From Alkalinema sp. FACHB-956 (GTDB taxonomy: Bacteria > Cyanobacteriota > Cyanobacteriia > Leptolyngbyales > Leptolyngbyaceae), in assembly GCF_014697025.1 (NCBI RefSeq), contig NZ_JACJRC010000015.1:1-64000 (forward strand): a stretch of 64,000 bases of DNA. The letters are read 5' to 3'. Position 1 is the stretch's first letter. Each line of letters starts with the position of its first letter. The position numbers were made by a program, and so were the translations under genes. The notes beneath the pieces are model-generated. The model was not told where the DNA came from and made no database searches. It saw nothing but the letters and a program-made list of their open reading frames with translations. Positions 34,898-43,829 of this stretch are shown piece by piece.

Positions 34898-37800
34898 AAA
34901 GCCTTCGACTGCCTGCTACTCTCCCTGGCGATTTGGATCTTGCGGCTGTTAATCAGCAGCTCCGCGATCGCACAGTCCAACTGGATTGGAGTGCGGTTGT
35001 ATCTGTTTCAGAGTCAGCCTTGACTACGCTGTTAAATGGGCTTGATTTGTCAAATGACGCAGATGCACTGGGTGTTGATGGGTCAATGGCGGATTCTGTC
35101 ATGGCAGAAATTAGCCGTTTCTTTTCACAACAAGCTGTTAAAAAGCCCAAAAAATCTCGCCAGAAATCATCTGCTAATCCCTCAAAGATTACTCCTCAAA
35201 TCTGGCAACAGGACAGTTTGTTTAAAGCTGAATTGGTTCCTTCCAAGGGGCAAGTTTCCGATGGTCAAGGCACTTTATTAGAACTCCAATATGTACAAGA
35301 TGAAGAAAAGGGTGCTGAGGAGTCTTCAAAAGTAGCTGAACAAACTGTTGAGCGAACAGAAAATAGCAGTTCATCTGATGTAAATGCAACGGAGCCGCTC
35401 CTATCAAAAAGAATTCCATCTGCTTACGACATCCGGGCTGAACTAGAGGATGCCATCCTCAAAGATTTACGGGGACCAGCCCAGGGTGAGGAGGAAGAAG
35501 TAGAGGAGGACAGCGTTCAAGATCGGTATTTGGTTGGCTTGTTGGCTCCGCAATATCGCCAAGCCCCAGTCTTAGGTGAACAGCCTGAAGAGGAAGACGA
35601 GTTGGCGATCGCCGACAAGGGTAACCAGGAGGAGGGAGCCACTGAAACAACTGCAACCTCTACCCCGGCAATGTTTCCTTCCTCGCTTGGCATGACCTTC
35701 TGCGTCAGTGGTGAAGCCAAAGCGATTGAAATCACAGCAGAGTGGGGCAATTACCGCCGAGAAGCCAGTCAATTTCCCAAGGAAGACGGTAGTTCCAAGC
35801 TGGTCTGGAAACGTTACCCAATGGGAGGCAGTACCGTATTGCCGTTAGATGGCGAAGCGTTCCGCTGGGTTGTGATGGGCGAGGTAGGTCCTGATGTCTA
35901 TGTTCAGGGGCGATCGCGACAACAGGACAACGGAGACTGGATTATTACGCTATTCCTCGTGAATGGACAGCACGAACCCAAGCAACGTCGGGATGAAGCA
36001 TGGTTATTTCAACCGGAGTTAAGCGTTCGGGCACCTGACCGCTCACCCATCTTTATTCGCAATCCATTGCCTACGACTGTTCAAAATATTGACCCAGTGA
36101 TCCGGGCTGAAGCGCAAGCAATGGCAATGCTTTACCGTAAGCAAGTTGAATTTGCTGTCGGGCATGGCGTTAGCGTTCAGGCAGAACTGGCTTCTAATAC
36201 AACCGAAAAAGCAGTTTGCCTCTCAACTAGCGTGGCTCCAGTTTACGAAGTACCGAAGACAGCCCCTCCGACCGCAGAGGAAATTCCAGAACTTGCAGGG
36301 TTAGTCTTGGACATGAAGGAGCTATCAGAAACCCCGACGGGTAGCCTTTCTGTCAAGCTAACTGCCCTGATCAATGCCTATAGAACCTGGATTGACCAGC
36401 AAGAAACCCGGATTTCAGATCCCGGTTCTGGGCTACTGACTTATCAAGATACGGCTGCGACTGTCATCCAAAATTGCCGGATTGCCCTCAAGCGGATTCA
36501 GGAAGGTGTGTCCCTGCTTCAGAGCAATGTTCAAGCAGCCGAGGCTTTCCAGTTTATGAACAAGGCAATGTGGCAGCAGCGGATTCACTCCCTTTACTCT
36601 GAGCAGAAACGGCAAGGGAACGAGACGACTCTGGAAACAATTGACCAGTATGAGAACCGTCGTTGGTATCCCTTTCAGCTTGCCTTTATCCTGCTGAACC
36701 TGCCCAGTATGACTGATCTGCATCATCCAGATCGAACTCATTCAACTGATGCGATCGCTGACTTGCTTTGGTTCCCAACTGGCGGTGGAAAAACTGAGGC
36801 TTATCTGGGGCTGACAGCCTATACGATCGGGCTACGACGGCTACAGGGGGCGATCGAAGGTCGAAGTGGTGAGTTTGGTGTCGCCGTCTTAATGCGCTAT
36901 ACGCTGCGACTACTGACCCTTCAGCAGTTTCAGCGAGCAACTGCTTTGATTTGTGCTTGTGAGGCAATCCGTCGCGACGATGAGGATAAATGGGGTAAAG
37001 AGCCTTTTCGGATCGGGCTTTGGGTTGGGGAACGCAGCACTCCAAATTACACAGCTCAGAGCGAGGAGTTCGTTAAACAGATTCGGGGACAGCATCAGCA
37101 GTACCGAGGTGGTTCTCCCCATCAGCTCACAAACTGCCCTTGGTGTGGAACCCAGATTGAACCCGGTAAGCACATTCAGGTAACTTCAGTCGAAAAAGGG
37201 GATGGGCGCACTCGCATTTTTTGTGGTGATTCACTAGGTCGCTGTCTCTTCTCAAAAGGTGAAGGGCTTCCTGTGTTGGTGGTTGACGAGGAGATTTATC
37301 GTCGCTTACCAACACTTTTGATTGCTACCGTCGATAAGTTTGCTCAAATGCCCTGGAAAGGGGAAGTCCAGATGTTATTTGGGCAGGTGAATGGGCTGTG
37401 TGAACGGCATGGATTCCGTTCCCCTGATTTAGATGATAAGGATTCTCACAAAAAGACGAGCGCGCTACCTGCTGCTAAAACCTTATCGCATCCCTTGCTA
37501 CGACCCCCAGATCTGATTATCCAAGACGAGCTTCACTTGATTAGTGGTCCTCTGGGAACCTTGGTCGGACTTTATGAAACGGCAGTTGATCAGCTTGCCT
37601 CCTGGACAGTGAATGGAAAATTAGTCCGCCCCAAAGTGGTTGCCTCAACTGCTACGATTCGACAGGCGAATGCTCAAGTTCACAATTTGTTTCTCCGCAA
37701 AGTGCAAGTCTTTCCTCCACAAGGATTAGACATTGAAGACAACTTTTTCTCCCGTCAACGGCAGCCCAGCGAGGCGCATCCTGGTCGTCGTTATCTGGGT

Positions 37801-38907
37801 ATTTGTGCCCCTGGTCGCAGAATTAAGGCTGCCTTGATTCGAGTTTATGTTGCCTCTCTATCTGCCTCTCAGTATCTTTATGAAACTAAAGGCTATGGCA
37901 CAAAGACCGACCCCTGGATGACACTCGTTGGCTACTTTAACTCCCTACGAGAATTAGGCGGAACTCGGCGCTTAGTAGATGATGACATCCGTTCTCGGCT
38001 TGTCAAGATGGATCAGCGGGGATTAGCCAAACGCACCCGGTTGCTGATGGATGAGTTGACCTCCCGTAAGGATTCAACTGAAATTCCAGACATTTTGGAT
38101 TGGATGGAAACGACGTTTGATCCAGCGCAAGAAGCAGAAAACCGTGCCAGACGGAAGAACAATCAGAAAGTAGACAAACGTGATCCGCTAGATGTCATTT
38201 TGGCAACCAATATGATTTCTGTTGGAGTGGATGTGAAACGGTTAGGTTTGATGGTTGCCTGTGGTCAGCCCAAAAATACGGCGGAGTACATCCAGGCAAC
38301 CTCGCGAGTCGGCAGAACTTATCCTGGTTTAGTCATTACCGTTTATAACTGGGCACGTCCTAGAGATTTATCACACTATGAGCGGTTTGCTCATTACCAT
38401 GCAACGTTTTACCAGCATGTTGAAGCTCTATCAGTCACTCCCTTTTCCTCCGGTGCCCTGTATCGGGGACTGAGTGCTTTACTCGTTTCTTTGATCCGAT
38501 TATCGGGTCAAGACTTTAATCCCAACCATCATGCAGGAAGAATCCAATCGAACCATCCGTTTTTAAAAGCTGCGATCGACGCGATCGTGCAGCGAGCTGG
38601 ATTAGTAGCCAATACCAAAGTTGCAGACTATGTGCAGCAAGAACTGAAATCAAAGCTTGATGTCTGGTTGAGCAGTGCTCAAAATACCCCAGGTGGCGGC
38701 ACACTTAAGTACAAGGTTGCTTCAAAGGATGGGACATCGATCGACCTTCTGAAGCCTGCCGGAAAAGGGGATTGGAAAGAATTTACCTGTCTCAATTCCC
38801 TCAGAAACGTGGAGCCAACCATCGGACTCATTCTCACCGATAGCGTCCCTGATGAGGACTTTAGTCGTCTACCTCAACCCATGTCCGTTGACCCATCTGA
38901 ACTATGA
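34894..38907 (+). CDS. drmA: DISARM helicase DrmA
   Basis: The ATGA overlaps with the helicase gene before it. The 1337-residue protein has a long low-complexity, Glu-rich N-terminal part (about residues 60-270, with QGEEEEVEEDS), a beta-rich region, then a superfamily 2 helicase: motif I FPTGGGKTEAY (Walker A at 628-634), DELH motif II at D878 (IIQDELHLISGPLGT), motif III ASTATIRQA, and the C-terminal lobe ATNMISVGVDVKRLGLMV with QATSRVGRTYPGL near residue 1135. Cysteine pairs (CPWCG near 750) may bind zinc. This is the pattern of DrmA, which with DrmB forms the DNA-sensing translocating core of DISARM. It ends in an ATGA overlap with drmB. Confidence 0.9.
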   Translation: MKSLRLPATLPGDLDLAAVNQQLRDRTVQLDWSAVVSVSESALTTLLNGLDLSNDADALGVDGSMADSVMAEISRFFSQQAVKKPKKSRQKSSANPSKITPQIWQQDSLFKAELVPSKGQVSDGQGTLLELQYVQDEEKGAEESSKVAEQTVERTENSSSSDVNATEPLLSKRIPSAYDIRAELEDAILKDLRGPAQGEEEEVEEDSVQDRYLVGLLAPQYRQAPVLGEQPEEEDELAIADKGNQEEGATETTATSTPAMFPSSLGMTFCVSGEAKAIEITAEWGNYRREASQFPKEDGSSKLVWKRYPMGGSTVLPLDGEAFRWVVMGEVGPDVYVQGRSRQQDNGDWIITLFLVNGQHEPKQRRDEAWLFQPELSVRAPDRSPIFIRNPLPTTVQNIDPVIRAEAQAMAMLYRKQVEFAVGHGVSVQAELASNTTEKAVCLSTSVAPVYEVPKTAPPTAEEIPELAGLVLDMKELSETPTGSLSVKLTALINAYRTWIDQQETRISDPGSGLLTYQDTAATVIQNCRIALKRIQEGVSLLQSNVQAAEAFQFMNKAMWQQRIHSLYSEQKRQGNETTLETIDQYENRRWYPFQLAFILLNLPSMTDLHHPDRTHSTDAIADLLWFPTGGGKTEAYLGLTAYTIGLRRLQGAIEGRSGEFGVAVLMRYTLRLLTLQQFQRATALICACEAIRRDDEDKWGKEPFRIGLWVGERSTPNYTAQSEEFVKQIRGQHQQYRGGSPHQLTNCPWCGTQIEPGKHIQVTSVEKGDGRTRIFCGDSLGRCLFSKGEGLPVLVVDEEIYRRLPTLLIATVDKFAQMPWKGEVQMLFGQVNGLCERHGFRSPDLDDKDSHKKTSALPAAKTLSHPLLRPPDLIIQDELHLISGPLGTLVGLYETAVDQLASWTVNGKLVRPKVVASTATIRQANAQVHNLFLRKVQVFPPQGLDIEDNFFSRQRQPSEAHPGRRYLGICAPGRRIKAALIRVYVASLSASQYLYETKGYGTKTDPWMTLVGYFNSLRELGGTRRLVDDDIRSRLVKMDQRGLAKRTRLLMDELTSRKDSTEIPDILDWMETTFDPAQEAENRARRKNNQKVDKRDPLDVILATNMISVGVDVKRLGLMVACGQPKNTAEYIQATSRVGRTYPGLVITVYNWARPRDLSHYERFAHYHATFYQHVEALSVTPFSSGALYRGLSALLVSLIRLSGQDFNPNHHAGRIQSNHPFLKAAIDAIVQRAGLVANTKVADYVQQELKSKLDVWLSSAQNTPGGGTLKYKVASKDGTSIDLLKPAGKGDWKEFTCLNSLRNVEPTIGLILTDSVPDEDFSRLPQPMSVDPSEL

Positions 38908-40778
38908 CCCAGGCAAACTATAAGTACCGTGTTGGGGAACTTCGCCCCAGTCAAATTCTCTTCTCCTATGGGGTTGGGGCAGTGGTTGACCTCCCAAACC
39001 TTTCTGTCATGGTGCTGGGATTGGAGGATTGGGCTGATCGCTATGGCATTGAGGTTGCCGAGGAACGGCTTCTGACAGCAGTGCGACGAGAGTTAGGCAA
39101 GCAGGTCAAGCAACTAAAATCTCCTCCCATGTCTTTGCAGGAGGACTCTGGTGGCTTTAATCCCTTTGATGAAGCCGCTCGGATTGGAATTCCCGTAGCG
39201 CCCTTTCCAGCTTGGATGGTTTGTCCCTACTGTCATTTTCTGGCTCCCTTACAGGGGGGATATTTTGAACTCAAGTCCAATCCCTACCGTCCTCAAGAAA
39301 GCCATTACATCCACAAAAATTGCCGCAAACCAGGGAAACCTCCCAAGGTGATACCCGCTCGCTTTCTGGTCGCTTGTGAACATGGGCACTTAGATGATTT
39401 TCCCTGGCTTTACTTTGTCCATCGCGGTAATACGAACTGCCGGGGACCTTTGCGGCTGGAGGAATACGGGATTTCGGGGACAGCGGCTGATATTGTGGTC
39501 AAGTGCGAAGGTGAGGGCTGTGGCGCTTCACCCCGTCGATTATCAGATGCCTTTGGAGAACAAGGTAAAAAAACAATGCCTCGCTGTCGGGGACGGCATC
39601 CCCATCTTCGTAGCTTTGACGATCGCTGTGACCAACAAATGCGAGGGATTTTGCTCGGTGCTTCTAATAGCTGGTTTGGTATTAGCTTGTCTGCGCTCTC
39701 GATTCCGACTGCGTCTAATAAACTGGGCGAGTTGGTGGGTGAATATTGGACCCGGTTGAGTAAGGCAACCAGTACTGAAGTTCTAAAAATCTTGCTGGAT
39801 GCATTTCAAGCAGGAGGCGAACTTCAAGAATTCGCCAAATACTCGATTGATGATATTTGGCAAGAAATCCAAAGGCGGCAAGCAGGAAGCTCAGAGAGTG
39901 ACACAACCCATGACTTAAAGACTCCAGAGTGGGAAGTTTTCTCCACGGCAGACTCCAGCAAAAATACGAAAGATTTTCAGCTTCGTCCAGTTCTACCGCC
40001 TCAAGGCTTTGAGAAATGGTTTACTCAAGTTGTTTTAGTGGAACGCCTCCGGGAGGTTCAATCCCTGATCGGCTTCACTCGGATTCAATCTCCCGGTGAT
40101 TTTGAAGACGCTGGAGAAATCCCAGAGGAGTATCGAGTCAGGCTGAGCCGAAGCGCTCCACAATGGGTTCCAACTACCGAAGTGAAAGGAGAGGGAATTT
40201 TTCTACAGTTCGATGAATCCTCACTCGATCATTGGGAACAGCGATCTGCTGTTAGGGAACACCAGAAACAAACCTGGGAAGCACACAAACGCTGGTGCCA
40301 AAGTAGAGGACTTGATCCACTAAAAATCAGATTTCCTGGCATTCGCCATATGCTGATTCACTCCTTCTCCCACGTCTTGATGCGGCAACTGGCGATTGAG
40401 TGTGGTTACAATGCAGCCAGTTTGCGTGAAAGGCTCTATTCTAAGCCAGTTAATGACGAAGATGGACCACAAGCAGGACTGTTGATTTATACTGCTGCAC
40501 CAGATAGTGAAGGCACCCTGGGGGGATTAGTCAGTCTGGGAGAACCTGCAATTTTGGGACACCACATTGCACAAGCGTTAGAGCAAACACGCCTATGCGC
40601 CTCTGATCCTCTCTGTGCTGAACACGACCCACTTCAAGGAAATGCCTGTTTACACTGGGCGGCCTGCCATGCCTGTCTATTCAGTCCTGAAACTTCATGT
40701 GAAAGAGGGAATAAATTCTTAGACCGATCTCTTCTTGTTCCAACGCTGCATCGTCAACAGTTGGCATTCTTTCAATAA
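38904..40778 (+). CDS. drmB: DISARM core protein DrmB (DUF1998 domain)
   Basis: The 624-residue protein begins with the hallmark VGELRPSQILFSYGVGAVVDLPNLSVMVLGLEDW (quoted in parts: VGELRPSQ, GVGAVVDLPNLSV). A cysteine pair follows at C107-x2-C110 (CPYCHF), then ACEHGHLDDFPW. The last 200 residues are a DUF1998 domain: HMLIHSFSHVLMRQLAIECG, LLIYTAAPDSEGTLGGLV and a cysteine-rich end (CLHWAACHACLFSPETSC). DrmB partners DrmA in recognising and loading on non-self DNA. It overlaps drmA by four bases and its stop is 13 bases before the drmC start, so drmA-drmB-drmC are one transcription unit. Confidence 0.9.
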   Translation: MTQANYKYRVGELRPSQILFSYGVGAVVDLPNLSVMVLGLEDWADRYGIEVAEERLLTAVRRELGKQVKQLKSPPMSLQEDSGGFNPFDEAARIGIPVAPFPAWMVCPYCHFLAPLQGGYFELKSNPYRPQESHYIHKNCRKPGKPPKVIPARFLVACEHGHLDDFPWLYFVHRGNTNCRGPLRLEEYGISGTAADIVVKCEGEGCGASPRRLSDAFGEQGKKTMPRCRGRHPHLRSFDDRCDQQMRGILLGASNSWFGISLSALSIPTASNKLGELVGEYWTRLSKATSTEVLKILLDAFQAGGELQEFAKYSIDDIWQEIQRRQAGSSESDTTHDLKTPEWEVFSTADSSKNTKDFQLRPVLPPQGFEKWFTQVVLVERLREVQSLIGFTRIQSPGDFEDAGEIPEEYRVRLSRSAPQWVPTTEVKGEGIFLQFDESSLDHWEQRSAVREHQKQTWEAHKRWCQSRGLDPLKIRFPGIRHMLIHSFSHVLMRQLAIECGYNAASLRERLYSKPVNDEDGPQAGLLIYTAAPDSEGTLGGLVSLGEPAILGHHIAQALEQTRLCASDPLCAEHDPLQGNACLHWAACHACLFSPETSCERGNKFLDRSLLVPTLHRQQLAFFQ

Positions 40779-40791
40779 TGGAGAGCCACCC

Positions 40792-41589
40792 GTGAACTCA
40801 AAATTACTCAGTTCAATTCACCGGGTTGCGAAAGAACTACCACCGATTGCATTGAATGCTCTGGCAGACTTTCTGGAAGAATCCGCAGGGTCTTACAGTG
40901 AAGAATTGAAAGCTAGGGTACTGAGCCAGTTGCCGAACCTCAATTTTCGGCGGGCTGTGCTTGAGCTTTTGGAGGACTGGCATCAGGCATCAACAAACTT
41001 AGATAGCCAGTCTATTGCCTTGGCGTTACGCTCAACCGCCTATGCGATCGCCTCGGCCCACTCTGCGCTTTCTGCCGAAATTGTATGGACAGGTCCTGAT
41101 GTCTCCAATATCCCAGTTCGGAAAACAGAGCAGGTTCTCAAACAGTTAATTCAAGAAGCCCAACGAGAACTAACGATTGTCAGTTTTGCAGTCTATAAAG
41201 TACCCGATATTGCGGAAGCATTGATTGCCGCAATGGATCGAGGAGTACACTTGCGGATCATTGCCGAAACTCCAGAAGTTGGGGAGGGTAAGGTTCCTTT
41301 TGGAGTTGTAGCAGGATTGGGAGCAGAAGTCGCCCAGCGATCTGAGGTGTTTATTTGGGAGAAATCTAAACGACCTAAAGGCAAAGACGGCAAACATGGT
41401 TCACTTCACATGAAGTGTGCGGTTGCAGACGGCAATGACTTGCTTATTTCCAGTGCCAATTTAACTGGGTATGCTTTAACTCTGAATATGGAAATGGGAT
41501 TACTTATCCATAGTCAATCTCTAGCCAGTTGTGTTAATAACCATATTAATCAACTCATTTATCAGGACGTTTTTTCATTACTCAGGTAA
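40792..41589 (+). CDS. drmC: DISARM phospholipase-D-family protein DrmC
   Basis: A GTG at 40792 behind GGAGAG is the likely start; a longer frame from 40735 overlaps drmB. The 265-residue protein has a helical N-terminal region (ELPPIALNALADFLEESAG) and a PLD domain (ELTIVSFAVYKVPDIAEAL, IAAMDRGVHLRIIAE). One HKD motif is visible: H206-M-K208 with D213 (HMKCAVADGNDLLISSANLT). One HKD motif per chain is usual for this nuclease type, which acts as a dimer. In DISARM, DrmC is a core gene whose nuclease role is not always needed. The gene closes the defence locus; the following genes are convergent. Confidence 0.85.
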   Translation: MNSKLLSSIHRVAKELPPIALNALADFLEESAGSYSEELKARVLSQLPNLNFRRAVLELLEDWHQASTNLDSQSIALALRSTAYAIASAHSALSAEIVWTGPDVSNIPVRKTEQVLKQLIQEAQRELTIVSFAVYKVPDIAEALIAAMDRGVHLRIIAETPEVGEGKVPFGVVAGLGAEVAQRSEVFIWEKSKRPKGKDGKHGSLHMKCAVADGNDLLISSANLTGYALTLNMEMGLLIHSQSLASCVNNHINQLIYQDVFSLLR

Positions 41590-41638
41590 TGGTGTAAATA
41601 TATGAATGACCTGCATACGTTCAACTGGACTGGTAGCG

Positions 41639-42337
41639 CTATACGCCTTTATTAGCACCAGTAATCCAGAGAGTTTGGCTATTATAAAATTCACCCTGCT
41701 GTTCTAAAGAGTATCCTCCTAATAGCAAACCAATCCATAACTCGACGATTGGTATTTTTAAGGCTTGTTGTAAATCAGGTAGACGAATGTTTGAACCGAA
41801 AAGTTGAAGATAGTGGGCGATCGCCCCCACCCACTCCTCCACACTCTCCCCGTGCGCCAGCTCCCGGATCTGCTCTGCCATCTGTAGCTCATTGAGCGGT
41901 TGTTCCTGCTCTATCTGGTCTGCCCAGTTCAAGAGCGCCTCCTTATCCACCTCCCCAACAACAGAACCTTCTTGGCTGAGCGTTCTCTTCTTGCGGTTGG
42001 CCGGATACTGTAGCGGCTCTGGCTCCTCAAACAGATCCGTAACATCCAGCGATAGCGACTGGACAAACAGATCGACGCAACCTTCCAGATCCACCACTGG
42101 CTCCTGGGGATTATGCCGACGTTCCCATCTGGAAAACATCAGATCTGCTCGCGCAGCGTAGACTTCCGAGAGCTGCATTAGCACGTCTCCGGCAACCGCC
42201 AGTTGCTCGGCAAGCGGTTGTTCCGTGATGGTTTGCTCCAGGGCGGTGCAGAGCGATCGCAGATCCGCCGTCTCTGGAAACCGAGATGCCGCCTCCAAAG
42301 ATTGCCACAGGTCAAGCTGTAACTGCTGCACTTCCAT
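41639..42337 (-). CDS. Uncharacterised protein, last gene of the DUF4058 operon
   Basis: This 232-residue acidic protein of helical character has no recognised motif, signal peptide or membrane helix. Its ATG shares one base with the stop of the upstream gene (TAATG), so the two are translationally coupled. The N-terminal part (LDLWQSLEAASRFPETADLRSLCTALEQ) looks helical, and the C-terminal part ends in QTLWITGANKGV. With the next two genes it forms a minus-strand operon between drmC and the integrase. I do not recognise the family. Confidence 0.6.
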   Translation of the reverse strand: MEVQQLQLDLWQSLEAASRFPETADLRSLCTALEQTITEQPLAEQLAVAGDVLMQLSEVYAARADLMFSRWERRHNPQEPVVDLEGCVDLFVQSLSLDVTDLFEEPEPLQYPANRKKRTLSQEGSVVGEVDKEALLNWADQIEQEQPLNELQMAEQIRELAHGESVEEWVGAIAHYLQLFGSNIRLPDLQQALKIPIVELWIGLLLGGYSLEQQGEFYNSQTLWITGANKGV

Positions 42338-42879
42338 TACAGCCTAACCTCTGGATAGAGTGGGCAGGGTCGAATCGGGCAGTTATGGGGATGCAGTTCA
42401 ACCGAGGAACGAAAGCGTTCTACCTTGATTCCACTGTGCTGAGAAAACACATCTAGAATCCGAACCAGCAGTGTTTTGACCTGTAATTCGGTTAGCCCTA
42501 GGCAGTGAACGGGTTCAACTTTGGCGACCCGATCGTTCCCCATCCAGAGTTCTGCGCCCAAGGCATGCAGCGGTGATTCCTTAGTGACTCGATACCAGTG
42601 AACGACAGCGGCAGGAACGGCTGGAGCCAGTACCTCTAGTGTCGCTACTCGTACAACCCCAGAAACGCCCGGTTCTGATGATAACGGTTCAGATGGCTGT
42701 CCGCGTCGTCGCTGCTTGCGAATATGGTTTCGGACTCCCCGATGACGATAGTAGGAGCGACGGTTATGGCAAACCTTCGGATTCCAGCAGCCGTCACCGT
42801 TTGGTCCATGACGCTGTTGGGCTTCCTGGGAGTCCAGCTTGGAGCACAACCGACATTTTTCCTGATCGGGACGTGCCAT
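42337..42879 (-). CDS. Uncharacterised Cys-rich protein, second gene of the DUF4058 operon
   Basis: The start is ATG 42879 (MARPDQEKCRLCSKLDS), whose first base overlaps the DUF4058 stop; an upstream in-frame start at 42918 lies within that gene. The 180-residue protein has a basic N-terminus with Cys/His in a zinc-like spacing (CRLC, then CWNPKVCHNRRSYYRHRG) and a C-terminal globular part (LHALGAELWMGNDRVAKVEP, LTELQVKTLLVRILDVFSQ, then CPIRPCPLYPEVRL). The basic zinc-like segment suggests nucleic-acid binding, but this is only inference. I do not recognise the family. Confidence 0.6.
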   Translation of the reverse strand: MARPDQEKCRLCSKLDSQEAQQRHGPNGDGCWNPKVCHNRRSYYRHRGVRNHIRKQRRRGQPSEPLSSEPGVSGVVRVATLEVLAPAVPAAVVHWYRVTKESPLHALGAELWMGNDRVAKVEPVHCLGLTELQVKTLLVRILDVFSQHSGIKVERFRSSVELHPHNCPIRPCPLYPEVRL

Positions 42880-43676
42880 CACGCACCTCGGAGGGGTGCA
42901 AGTAACGCCTCGACCCACTGCTGATCAGCCTCCGATAGCTTGGGCGGTGGGACAGGCTGACGATAGTCGATGCGTTCGTTATACCCTGCCCGATCGCACA
43001 CACCCTGCACAATTGCCTGTAATTCTACCGACGGTTCCGCATCTTCGGGTCTTAGCGGCAGCGGCACACTGGGAATGGGTTCACGCAAGTCAAAGTCATA
43101 CAGGTCAGCTTGAGGACGTTGTGAACGACGACTCACAATCAGGCGATAATCACTCGGCTGCACCTCTCCGATCATCGTCATTGGGATGCCCGCCCGGATT
43201 AGATCGATTTCAACCAGATTGGAGAGACTGCCCAGAATTCGCCTGCGCTTGTTTTCATAAGCCGTTCTGCCTTTTCCCTTCTGCTTGTTTTTGGGTGACA
43301 GCACCTCAATCACTGTAATAACCGTATCTGTGCCGACTTCGCGAACTTCGAGATAGCGCTCTTTAATCGTGGTTGGCTGGGGTAAGAAAATGGAGCGGGG
43401 TCGTTTCTGAGTTAACGTTGCACCCGGCTCAACTCGCAACGGCTCCACTTGATCGATTGACCGAGCCGCTAAGACAGCAGCATCTGGAATCCCCACGAGA
43501 ATTTCTTCTGGCTCTTCTTGATCCTGGTAGGTGCGAGTCTCAACCTCAATGTAATAGTTGGGGCGCAGTTGGGGCGCTACCGTATCCGCGATCGCCACCA
43601 TCAGCCGGGTGTGAAACGACGACCAGAAGGCTGGCTGTTCCAGATAGGGATTCATGCCAGGGAAGGGCGACAGCAT
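42879..43676 (-). CDS. DUF4058-family protein
   Basis: The 265-residue protein begins with the family signature SPFPGMNPYLEQPAFWSSFHTRLM (quoted in parts: SPFPGMNPYLE, FHTRLM). The middle region IEVLSPKNKQKGKGRTAYENKRR resembles the nuclease-like 'E.lSP.nK..g.g...Y..kR' motif shared with restriction-like folds, followed by LSNLVEIDLIRAG. DUF4058 proteins are frequent and multi-copy in cyanobacteria and have no known function; the E-x-x-S-P-x-x-K pattern recalls Uma2-type PD-(D/E)XK proteins. It leads a three-gene coupled operon facing away from the integrase. Confidence 0.75.
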   Translation of the reverse strand: MLSPFPGMNPYLEQPAFWSSFHTRLMVAIADTVAPQLRPNYYIEVETRTYQDQEEPEEILVGIPDAAVLAARSIDQVEPLRVEPGATLTQKRPRSIFLPQPTTIKERYLEVREVGTDTVITVIEVLSPKNKQKGKGRTAYENKRRRILGSLSNLVEIDLIRAGIPMTMIGEVQPSDYRLIVSRRSQRPQADLYDFDLREPIPSVPLPLRPEDAEPSVELQAIVQGVCDRAGYNERIDYRQPVPPPKLSEADQQWVEALLAPLRGA

Positions 43677-43829
43677 CCGTGAAACTCCCGCAGTGCAAGG
43701 ATTTTCATTCAGTATACCCTAACCTCTCTAAAGCTAGTCGTAATTTAGTCGTATAACAGATATTGTTGAGATATTTTACATGAAATGTCTTAAACTCAAG
43801 ATGGCAACCTCAGTTGTGGGTAATTGTTC

